Made by a program: the position numbers and the translations under genes
From: Methylomonas fluvii
Lineage (GTDB): Bacteria > Pseudomonadota > Gammaproteobacteria > Methylococcales > Methylomonadaceae
Direction: 5' to 3'
Length of the DNA: 64,000 nucleotides
NCBI RefSeq assembly: GCF_014850975.1
Contig: NZ_JACXST010000002.1
Span: 806,001 to 870,000 of the forward strand
Notes under the pieces: generated by a model
What the model saw: only the letters and a program-made list of their open reading frames with translations
Told to the model about the DNA's origin: nothing
The model's database searches: none
Part shown: in pieces, positions 54,392-61,729 of the stretch
Position numbering within the stretch: the first letter of the stretch is position 1
How the letters are laid out: every line of letters starts with the position of its first letter

Positions 54392-56206
54392 TTACGTGAA
54401 CCAGGCTGGGAGCTCTCCGTCGAAAGCTTTATTCAAGAAGATCTTCAGAGCCTGTTGATCGGCCACGCATAGGTTGCTCGCCAGATCCAGCAGCACTGAA
54501 CGTTTCTCATCCTTGTTGGTGGCGAACATGGTTTGAAAATGTACAACGTTAGGAAAGCGCTCCAGTGGATAGTTATAGATGCCTGATTTCATTTCATCTG
54601 AGTAGACAGTGAACAGGCTGTTTAATAGACTTCGCCAAAGTTGTAGGGGAACATCCAATTGCTCCATAGACTGGATATTTGCGTCGTCATCGTAGACCAA
54701 AAAGCCCTCAGGGGAATCGAATGATCTAGTTAGGTGTTCCCAGTAGATAGCCTCGTCTAGATCCGAGATATAGGCCAGATAATCACCAATGTAGGCGTGT
54801 TGAAATTGACGCATATTGACGATGCTTGAAATATCTTCGGGCCGTAGCAAGCCTAAAACCTCCTTGGCGATCTCTGGGGAGAGGCTCTCGAGAAAAAAAT
54901 GGCGATCCTCTGTCCAGTGGTAACTGATGAACTGCCTATAATAATCGTTCAGACAAGCCAAGTCCTCCTTCAATACTGCTATTCGATGTCCGATGTCGGC
55001 AGGGTCATATATCTGACTACGCGTTGCAGATTCCTCTAAGGCGCGAAACGCCTGAATGATCACATTTTTTGTTGGCTTTCCCACCCATTTGCGCACTGCA
55101 GTACTTAGGGCTACAGCAGGTGCGCCCAGTGCTGCCAAGGCTGATAGTAATGGTTGGCCCACGAGAACTACTGATGCAGATGCTAGAACGAACGCCGCGG
55201 TGGCATCTACTCCGTCGGCGACATAATCAGTCAGTGCAGAATTACGCTTGCCAAAGAGCTCAAACAAGTCATCTATGAGCGCGCGAATTTCCTGACTCGC
55301 TTGCTGTGACGAAAGGCCTCCTAATGCAGGCAAGAAGAGATGCCTGATTGCCCGGCGAAGCGTGCCATGCTCCGATAACACGTCGAGATACGCCTCTATG
55401 GGTACATTCTCGAGATATGCCACACGCTCATCCTGTAACAGGACGGTGAGGCACTGCTGGAATCTAAAGTTCTCGCGCGAGAAGAGCTCGTGATCAGCCT
55501 CTTCAACTGCCATGGCTAGTTGTGGACTAGAGCTGTCCGACAACAATGTATAGGGATGGAGCACTAGACCTTCTTCGATTGCTGCAAAAGCCATCGAAAG
55601 ACCAAAACTAGCAGTGGGTATAGGCCCATTTGCGCGTAGCTCGTCGTCGACTTCCGCCGCAATCAAACTCCAAGCAATCGGATGTGCCAACAGTACAACG
55701 CTGCCACGTTCGACCACGGCCTTCAGCATCAGTAATTCGCAAGCAATCTGTGCTATCAAGCTCTTGCGGCTTTTGTACTGCTTGCCTGCCATGATTCGGC
55801 TGTAAATCACATCCCATAACACCACTCGGTCGCCGTAAACGAGACCGAGTTTGATGAACTGGTCAAAATCAGGAGCCAAACCAAATCCGACAGTTTGTAC
55901 ATGGTCTACACCATATTCAGCCACTGCTTTACGCGCACCGCATTCCAGCTCGCCTGTCATCAGTTCTGCCAAGTCAGTACGTAGGTTGGCTATTGATTCA
56001 TCAGTAATCCAGTCGAGTAGGCAGATAGGTATGCCTGCGTCATTCCATGTGACCTTAAGATGCCGTTCGAGTAGCTGCAGGTATGCCAATGTAAATAATA
56101 TGGCCGGATCATAATTCGTCATATTTGATCTCAGGGACGTTAAAATGTGTCTCGCTATTTGGTATTCGGGCCACAGTAATGCAAAACGGCTTCGAAATTT
56201 TTCCAT
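54392..56206 (-). CDS. Large unknown protein with hydrophobic core (defence cargo)
   Basis: A 604-residue protein, or 576 residues if it starts at the ATG at 56122 (MTNYDPAILFTLAYLQLL), which would overlap a small upstream frame. Mostly helical. Residues ~332-373 (of 604) form two adjacent hydrophobic helices (ATAAFVLASASVVLVG and LLSALAALGAPAVALSTAV) compatible with membrane insertion. No nucleotide-binding or nuclease motif is seen. It lies between the PD-(D/E)XK-like gene and gajB, so a membrane effector or sensor in a two-gene defence unit is possible. I do not recognise the family. Confidence 0.65.
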   Translation of the reverse strand: MEKFRSRFALLWPEYQIARHILTSLRSNMTNYDPAILFTLAYLQLLERHLKVTWNDAGIPICLLDWITDESIANLRTDLAELMTGELECGARKAVAEYGVDHVQTVGFGLAPDFDQFIKLGLVYGDRVVLWDVIYSRIMAGKQYKSRKSLIAQIACELLMLKAVVERGSVVLLAHPIAWSLIAAEVDDELRANGPIPTASFGLSMAFAAIEEGLVLHPYTLLSDSSSPQLAMAVEEADHELFSRENFRFQQCLTVLLQDERVAYLENVPIEAYLDVLSEHGTLRRAIRHLFLPALGGLSSQQASQEIRALIDDLFELFGKRNSALTDYVADGVDATAAFVLASASVVLVGQPLLSALAALGAPAVALSTAVRKWVGKPTKNVIIQAFRALEESATRSQIYDPADIGHRIAVLKEDLACLNDYYRQFISYHWTEDRHFFLESLSPEIAKEVLGLLRPEDISSIVNMRQFQHAYIGDYLAYISDLDEAIYWEHLTRSFDSPEGFLVYDDDANIQSMEQLDVPLQLWRSLLNSLFTVYSDEMKSGIYNYPLERFPNVVHFQTMFATNKDEKRSVLLDLASNLCVADQQALKIFLNKAFDGELPAWFT

Positions 56207-56285
56207 TTTTTTGCTGAAAATGATCCAATTTTTTCCAGTCGACTGAGAGAGTTATTGTATTACAATGACTTACAAGATTTTTCAT
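56109..56285 (-). CDS. Possible small gene upstream of the 604-residue protein
   Basis: A 58-residue frame (MKNLVSHCNTITLSVDWKKLDHFQQ start) whose stop overlaps the 56122 start of the next gene by 14 bases. The composition is protein-like, but no ribosome-binding site or family is seen. If real, it supports the shorter start of its neighbour. Confidence 0.3.
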   Translation of the reverse strand: MKNLVSHCNTITLSVDWKKLDHFQQKNGKISKPFCITVARIPNSETHFNVPEIKYDEL

Positions 56286-56483
56286 AGTGCCGATTTCTGG
56301 AAAATGTTCTACGCCGGTTAGCATTCATAACCGAGTGTCCGCTACTGATGTTGGCGTCGAAGCCAGAATTTAAGGTTGCTATCAATCTCATCAGGCAGTA
56401 TTGGACAACTCTATGAAAAGGAGTGATTTAGCGATGCTACTTGGTTGATCCTGGGAAGTAAGATGACTTGTTGTATGCCGTGA

Positions 56484-57905
56484 TTAAGCCAATGGATTAA
56501 TTACAGCGGTAGTTGAACACACTATCAGCCGGCGAGCACCTCGGGTGAGTGCGACGTAGAGGTTCGTTGCGTTCATTAGTTCTGGATAGAGGATGATTGC
56601 AACATCTGCCTCGAGCCCTTTCAGGAGTAACGTGCTGCCCACCGCGCGACGCGACACCGGCCGCCCAAAGTGGCGATTTCGCTCGCGAGCCTGAAGCACC
56701 CCATCTAGAAATGTGACACCACTAGAAGCAGCGGTATGCATTGCGGACCTGAAACAGTGCAGCATCTCAGGGCGAAATACGCGGGCATGCGCTTGGTCCT
56801 CCAACTGCTGGATTAGGTGCAGTGCCGCACTTATGCTTGGAGCAGTGGCAAAATCTACAGCCGCTACTTCGGCAAGTGTCGGCGGCGTGCGTGCTCGCCC
56901 TTGTCGAATAGTTTCAACTCGAGCCAACAGGTTCGCCGCACCAACCTGTGTCATGATCTCCGCCGCAAAGTTGACAAGCTGGCCGAGTGCGTCGGCTCTG
57001 GTGATGTTGAAGCGGCGAGCAAAGCTCACTAGGTCGCTAAGGTCTACGGCCTCGACTGACGTGGCTCCAGGAGTCTGGCTAGTGAACTGATGTCTGCCTC
57101 TCGGATTGCGGGCATCTCCAATGATCAGTACTGTCTCTTCTTGGTCCGCAGTACGGGTCTGTGCTGCCGCGCGTCTCTGCTGGGCTGCGTTCGCGGCATT
57201 CATTTGCACCCATTGAACCTCGCCAGGCGCACCTCGTAGGTCGACGCCTTGTCCACCTTGCAGTTGGGCCCTCGTCTTCAAGAGCCAGCGGCCGAGTGGC
57301 TCAGTGCCGGCATTCCGCCAGCGCCAAGGTATTCCAAGTGCACCAGCGGCAGGAAACTGAGCTTCGACATGAGTCTGCCATTCGACGAGTTGGTTTCCTG
57401 AAAACCCGAAGATAGCCTGCATGGGGTCGCCGAGTACCACTGTTGGCAACACCATCGCGAGCGCATCGACAATGGCATGCTGAATCAAGTTGCAGTCTTG
57501 GTACTCGTCAACAATCACTTGAGAGTAGGTTGCTCGCAACACGTCACTAATGTGTCCAGCGTGCAAAAGTTGTGAGGTGGCTGTTCGTATGGCGGGATAG
57601 TCGTTCCGCGCGTCGTTGATCTCCAGGATTCGCGGGTTGTGTCCGCTCCGTAGCGGAAACGTCCCGATGAGTCGCATCGCAAATCCGTCTAGGGTCGCGA
57701 CACGGTAAGACGAACTTCGAACGCGATTTCGTTGAAGGCGTGCTCGCAAAGCGGCAGCACCCGCATTGGTGTGTGTGAGAATGAGGATGGGCTTTGGGCC
57801 ATTATGAAGGCCAAGCGTGTCCGCGATAAGCTGAGTCTTACCGCAACCAGCCGGTGCTGTCACGGACCCCCTATCAAGGACTAACAGGTTGAGTTCAGGC
57901 GGCAT
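56484..57905 (-). CDS. gajB: Gabija UvrD-like helicase GajB
   Basis: A 473-residue superfamily 1 helicase-like protein. The start at 57905 (MPPELN) overlaps the gajA stop by 11 bases; a frame open to 58172 lies inside gajA and is rejected. Motifs: Walker A APAGCGKTQ (17-25), THTNAGAAALRARL, Walker B VIVDEYQD (130-137), GDPMQAIFGFSG and a C-terminal NLYVALTRGARRLIV. In Gabija, GajB is activated by DNA ends and depletes nucleotides with GajA. Length is close to the family's ~490. Confidence 0.87.
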   Translation of the reverse strand: MPPELNLLVLDRGSVTAPAGCGKTQLIADTLGLHNGPKPILILTHTNAGAAALRARLQRNRVRSSSYRVATLDGFAMRLIGTFPLRSGHNPRILEINDARNDYPAIRTATSQLLHAGHISDVLRATYSQVIVDEYQDCNLIQHAIVDALAMVLPTVVLGDPMQAIFGFSGNQLVEWQTHVEAQFPAAGALGIPWRWRNAGTEPLGRWLLKTRAQLQGGQGVDLRGAPGEVQWVQMNAANAAQQRRAAAQTRTADQEETVLIIGDARNPRGRHQFTSQTPGATSVEAVDLSDLVSFARRFNITRADALGQLVNFAAEIMTQVGAANLLARVETIRQGRARTPPTLAEVAAVDFATAPSISAALHLIQQLEDQAHARVFRPEMLHCFRSAMHTAASSGVTFLDGVLQARERNRHFGRPVSRRAVGSTLLLKGLEADVAIILYPELMNATNLYVALTRGARRLIVCSTTAVINPLA

Positions 57906-59622
57906 GTGTCCAACTGCGAAGCTGTTCAACGATGTCCTGAAACCCGGCCTCAGCCGTAGCCAGGTGAGGCCCGACGATGTCCCTTGCGACTTCCTGATAA
58001 GTGGAAACGGACTTGAACCATCCACTACCTCGAATCTTAGAAGCCATTCCAAGTAGCGCTTTGGTTTCATCCGTATACCCTTCCAACAGACTCTCGTTTT
58101 CGACAGCATCCAACGTACGCCGCCCATTCGATTTAGAAGTAATGTGCTCTGAGACCAAGTCTCGTCCCACAACCTCGGATGCCTTTCTCAGTAGTGCGTC
58201 GATTGCATCGTCGCCCAGACTGCAAAAGAGTTCATCTTCGAGTGCGCGTCCTGCACGCCAAGTGAGTGATTGGCCACCTGCTGTATGGAAGGCCTCTGCG
58301 ACCTCTGGGGTTGGCTCCTTATCCGCGTCTACAAGCACAAGTACCCGGTAGCCAAGCCGTAGGAGCGCCGCCCCACGAACGTAGCATCTGTTGGGGTTAC
58401 TGCCTCCGACATCTACATAGGCTCCGCCTAATGCAAAGAACGATGTTGCCCCTAGGCCGACCCAGTACTGGCCCAATCCCCTCGCTAGACCAACCTCACT
58501 GGCCCCTTCACACACGATTACTGACTTGGCGAGAAATGCCTCTGGGTCCGCACGAAGGGTACTTTGAACGTCATCAGACACACCGACTTGGCAAATATCG
58601 TGCCGGTCCGTCTTAGTCCGGACGACAAATACCTGATTGCCAGAAAGTTCTCGGATTGCAACCGGAGAGTGGCTCGTCATGAAGACTTGCAGCGGGAGTG
58701 CAGCATCCTTCGCACCGAGCGAGTCCAGAAGCCTAGTAAGGCGATGGGGCTCTAGGCCGAACTCGATTTCGTCGACCAACGCAATGGTTGCAGTTTCCGC
58801 TGCCATGCGTTGCAATCCAGAGATGAGCAGACGTGCGGAACCAGTTCCCAGTAATCGCAGAGGAACACCTACGTCGTTGTGAAGAGCAATAGCCCCATCG
58901 CCAATAGAAACCGAGTGCGCGTCTAACAGGGCCTGGGCAGAAGTTCCGACAGGCACACCGAGGCAAGTGGCTGTCTCAGTGACTACTCGAAGTGTCTCGG
59001 CGAACTGCGTGCCGGTCTGATTCCCAAAGCTGGCCCGTGCATCCCTCGCTGCATTGGCCAGCTCTGCCCCAAGATTGACACTGTCGTTGGTGAGGCGATT
59101 CAGCACCGAGCCGCGAGTCCACGAGAGATTCGTGTTCGCAAAGCTACCGATACGCGAAGGTGCAATAGCGGTCCGATCCTTCCAGGCGAGGTTACGTTCT
59201 AGTCCCTGCTGCTCCGCACGCCTTGAATACAAAGACCAAACTGGCTCAAGGTCGCTCATCACAGTTAAGCGCAACGTCAACACGATTTCAATACCGGCGC
59301 GGGGCTCTTCTTCAACCAGCCCAGTTGCGGCGTCATAACCACGCAAGAACTCGCCGTAACCTTCGAGATTCAACATGGTGTTCGGCAATGCACCCAACGT
59401 CACAGCAATAACAATTGGCTGGCCAACATTTAACCTATGGAAGTCAGTATCACCGAAGGGAGCACTTCGTCGCGCCCCTAAGCAGAGGTCAATCGCGTCG
59501 AGGATGCTTGACTTTCCGCTATCGCCTGGTCCAATGAGGCAATTGATCCCTGCCGATGGAATCCAATCAAGAAACTGAATCGAGCGAAAGTTTTGGATTT
59601 CGAGTCGGCGTATTCGTGCCAC
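57895..59622 (-). CDS. gajA: Gabija OLD-family nuclease GajA
   Basis: A 575-residue ATPase-TOPRIM nuclease, the DNA-cutting part of the Gabija anti-phage system. Start GTG at 59622 with AGAGGG upstream. Motifs: Walker A GPGDSGKSS (31-39), ABC-type signature LLGTGSARLLISGLQ (258-271), Walker B LVDEIEFGLEP (282-292), a switch His in TSHSP, and TOPRIM acids Glu372 (CEGASE) and Asp432/Asp434 (VDADKEP). The arrangement with a UvrD-like partner directly downstream marks a class 2 OLD/GajA rather than a stand-alone OLD. Confidence 0.9.
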   Translation of the reverse strand: MARIRRLEIQNFRSIQFLDWIPSAGINCLIGPGDSGKSSILDAIDLCLGARRSAPFGDTDFHRLNVGQPIVIAVTLGALPNTMLNLEGYGEFLRGYDAATGLVEEEPRAGIEIVLTLRLTVMSDLEPVWSLYSRRAEQQGLERNLAWKDRTAIAPSRIGSFANTNLSWTRGSVLNRLTNDSVNLGAELANAARDARASFGNQTGTQFAETLRVVTETATCLGVPVGTSAQALLDAHSVSIGDGAIALHNDVGVPLRLLGTGSARLLISGLQRMAAETATIALVDEIEFGLEPHRLTRLLDSLGAKDAALPLQVFMTSHSPVAIRELSGNQVFVVRTKTDRHDICQVGVSDDVQSTLRADPEAFLAKSVIVCEGASEVGLARGLGQYWVGLGATSFFALGGAYVDVGGSNPNRCYVRGAALLRLGYRVLVLVDADKEPTPEVAEAFHTAGGQSLTWRAGRALEDELFCSLGDDAIDALLRKASEVVGRDLVSEHITSKSNGRRTLDAVENESLLEGYTDETKALLGMASKIRGSGWFKSVSTYQEVARDIVGPHLATAEAGFQDIVEQLRSWTHAA

Positions 59623-59872
59623 GGTTTACCCTCTTATTATTTGGGAATTCAGTTTTGAGTATCTCGGTACCTCCGGGTGTATGCCAGCGGCTGTATGACT
59701 GAAAGCATATATTATAGACAGTTGGCTTGCTACTAGAACGACAGCTTTCCGTGTGCAAAAACTCTGCGGACGAAAATCTGCTTATGGTCGGGTACCGACT
59801 TTCGCGGACAGTATCACTCGCCCAAATTCAGGAAATCAACATCTTCAATGATCCAATCACTTAGCCATAGTC
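59623..59872. other. Upstream region of gajA
   Basis: 250 bases with no supported gene, AT-rich toward the repeats. The promoter for the minus-strand defence genes is expected here. Confidence 0.4.
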
Positions 59873-59912
59873 ATTTCATAAATTATGAGATTTTTTTCAG
59901 AAATTATGAGAT
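59873..59912. repeat. AATTATGAGAT repeats, right edge of the defence cargo
   Basis: Two exact copies at 59881-59891 and 59902-59912. ATTTCATAAATTATGAGAT (59873-59891) is the inverted counterpart, with one mismatch, of 53083-53101, giving a 19-bp inverted pair around the 6.8-kb cargo. Confidence 0.8.
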
Positions 59913-60053
59913 CTGACACTTGCTATCACCAGTCCCTATATATAGATTAAATAAAGATTATATATAGATTAGCACCCTCAAATTTCTGTACAAGAAAATC
60001 GCCACAGCCCACGAATAGCATAGCCTGCAGCGATTTTACAATTTACTCGAAGC

Positions 60054-60247
60054 GTCGGTCTAATGCCGTGTCAAACGTCGGCCTAATGCCGTGCTTTTTG
60101 TCGGTCTAATGCCGTGCCCGTCGGTCTAATGCCGTTACGTTGTCGGCCGAATGCCGTGCCTCCGTCGGTCTAATGCCGTATCCGCGTCGGCCTAATGCCG
60201 TATCGAGAGGCTTCGACCGACCCAAAATAGCGTCGGTCTAATGCCGT
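60054..60247. repeat. Eight iterons: candidate vegetative origin
   Basis: Eight copies of GTCGGYCTAATGCCGT in the same direction, beginning at 60054, 60077, 60100, 60120, 60142 (one variant with CGA for CTA), 60164, 60186 and 60232. Spacing is close to 22 bp, two helical turns, as expected for initiator binding on one face. They end 6 bases before the 3' end of the TrfA-like initiator gene. AT-rich DNA at about 59930-59990 to the left could be the unwinding region. Confidence 0.88.
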
Positions 60248-60253
60248 GCTTTT

Positions 60254-61123
60254 TTAGTGCTGCTGGTCGTCCAGAAAACGCTGTTGACTGGGCGTCGGCT
60301 GGCGTTTGATCTTCACGATATCATCGGCGAATTCAAAGCTAGCCAAAGTACCAATACTCACCAAGGCCTCCAACGCTTTTCCCAACCGATATTTGAAATC
60401 GCGCAGGGTTTTCGAGCCACTGCCGCTCAGTCGGTGAATGGTGGCAATTTTCATCGGAAACGGGGCCGCATGGGACGACAGGAAACCGTGTAACCATAAT
60501 GCCAAGGGCTGTTTGCGCAATTTCTGCCGCTGCTCGAATTCGATATAGGTGTAGCCCTCCTCAAACAGGCGCAGCATAGATTCGGTCAATTCCACTACGT
60601 AGCGCTGCGTCCGTTCATCACGGTAATAACGCAAGAAGCCTTTTTCACCGAAGGCATCCCGGCCGTGAAAGGTGATTTCGACAAAGGCGCCGCCCAAGCG
60701 CGCCATCGATTCTTTCAACCATTCATGTTGGCTTTTGCCGCTTCCGCGCCCCAATGCCGTCAACAGGGCATGGGCGCTGAAGGTCACGCTAAATCCCGGT
60801 AATTGTTGCCGGGACAAGTGCACGATCTGCATCCAGACATCAAGGTCCGATTGATTGAGCTGTATGCCGAGGTAACGCACCTCAATGCCATCAACCGCGG
60901 CCAACAGTGTTCGTTTTTTGTAGGCAATGCGTTCCTTACCCTGGATGCCGGCGAACAACGCACTCCGCAAACAGGCATTGGGCGTACCGCGAATTGCCGA
61001 CGGCCAATTGGGCAAGGTGGTCAAGGGTTCGACGACCCGCAATTTGGCCTTTTTCCGCTCCGTCAGAGATTGAAAACGTTCGGTGAGATTATCGAGCGAA
61101 TGGTTGGTGGTATTTCTGTCCAT
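60254..61123 (-). CDS. TrfA-family replication initiator
   Basis: A 289-residue initiator of the IncP TrfA family. The start at 61123 (MDRNTTNHS) has GTGAGGTGG 5 bases upstream; a GTG start at 61132 is possible. Family blocks: LPNWPSAIRGTPNACLRSALFAG, KKRTLLAAVDGIEVRYLGIQLNQSDLDVW, KSQHEWLKESMARLGGAFVEI, RLFEEGYTYIEFEQRQKLRKQPLALWLHGFLSSH and IHRLSGSGSKTLRDFKYRLGKALEAL. Its binding sites are probably the iterons just 3' of the gene. It suggests the excised element can replicate. Confidence 0.87.
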   Translation of the reverse strand: MDRNTTNHSLDNLTERFQSLTERKKAKLRVVEPLTTLPNWPSAIRGTPNACLRSALFAGIQGKERIAYKKRTLLAAVDGIEVRYLGIQLNQSDLDVWMQIVHLSRQQLPGFSVTFSAHALLTALGRGSGKSQHEWLKESMARLGGAFVEITFHGRDAFGEKGFLRYYRDERTQRYVVELTESMLRLFEEGYTYIEFEQRQKLRKQPLALWLHGFLSSHAAPFPMKIATIHRLSGSGSKTLRDFKYRLGKALEALVSIGTLASFEFADDIVKIKRQPTPSQQRFLDDQQH

Positions 61124-61133
61124 GACGACCACC

Positions 61134-61598
61134 TCACTTCTTCAAGCTGCCTGGATGACAACCATGACTCAAAACGTTGTGCGGAATTGGCATGGTTTTG
61201 ACTAACGCCTGCTCCTCCGATGTCATATCGAGCTGATGATGGCAATATTTTCGCCAAGCACGTTCAATGACCAGTGTATCGTCATCCTGGCGATCGGGAA
61301 TGTGCGACGCGCTGACATCGAGAACGCGATCCGATGAGTCGTCGCTTGCCACGTAAATGCCAAGCGGCTGATCGACTTGCCTGACAACGTGTTCAATCGA
61401 TGCAGACCGTACTACCGAACCGCCCAATCCTTCTGTCTGCCAAGCATTATCCAGGCGCCAGGGTTGTTCGGGTTGAATCGGCACAATCGATTCGATGACG
61501 GTCTCGCTCACGGCGGCATCAGGCCGATTCAGCGAAGTACAGGCCGTGCCGCACAGTACGGACACAAGACAATGGATTGCGAGCGATTTGGATTTCAT
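61134..61598 (-). CDS. Putative lipoprotein upstream of the initiator gene
   Basis: A 154-residue protein with a signal sequence and lipobox-like CGTACTSL near residue 20, a Val/Ile-rich middle with several Asp, and a C-terminal part RAWRKYCHHQLDMTSEEQALVKTMPIPHNV. It lies just before the initiator gene on the same strand and is divergent from traI, sharing the palindromic region between. No family named; probably a transfer-related envelope protein of the element. Confidence 0.7.
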   Translation of the reverse strand: MKSKSLAIHCLVSVLCGTACTSLNRPDAAVSETVIESIVPIQPEQPWRLDNAWQTEGLGGSVVRSASIEHVVRQVDQPLGIYVASDDSSDRVLDVSASHIPDRQDDDTLVIERAWRKYCHHQLDMTSEEQALVKTMPIPHNVLSHGCHPGSLKK

Positions 61599-61659
61599 GA
61601 GAGCTCCAGGGGTAATTAAAGGGAGCTCGTTACACTAAACACTCTTTTGCGAAGCCTGC

Positions 61660-61693
61660 TTGCAGCTGACGTCGAATTCGTCGTCAGCTGCAA
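61660..61693. promoter_or_regulatory. 12-10-12 palindrome between traI and the lipoprotein gene
   Basis: TTGCAGCTGACG (61660-61671) and CGTCAGCTGCAA (61682-61693) are perfect inverted repeats with a 10-base spacer. It lies 37 bases before the traI start and 62 before the lipoprotein start, and matches the element at 44714-44747 upstream of traF in sequence, arm length and spacing. Confidence 0.8.
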
Positions 61694-61729
61694 GCAACGA
61701 TTGAAAAATTCCCGGCAAGATGCGGCGTT

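Noticed and set aside
57906..58172. N-terminal extension of GajB
   Set aside because: The 89 extra residues lie entirely inside gajA in another frame and do not resemble helicase sequence. The start at 57905 with an 11-base overlap is the natural one.
59567..59758. 63-residue frame upstream of gajA
   Set aside because: It overlaps the gajA start in another frame and has no ribosome-binding site.
60054..60247. Short direct repeats that look like a CRISPR array
   Set aside because: Spacers are only 4-8 bases (one of 30), the period is about 22 bp, no cas genes are near, and a TrfA-like initiator gene is adjacent. Iterons explain it.
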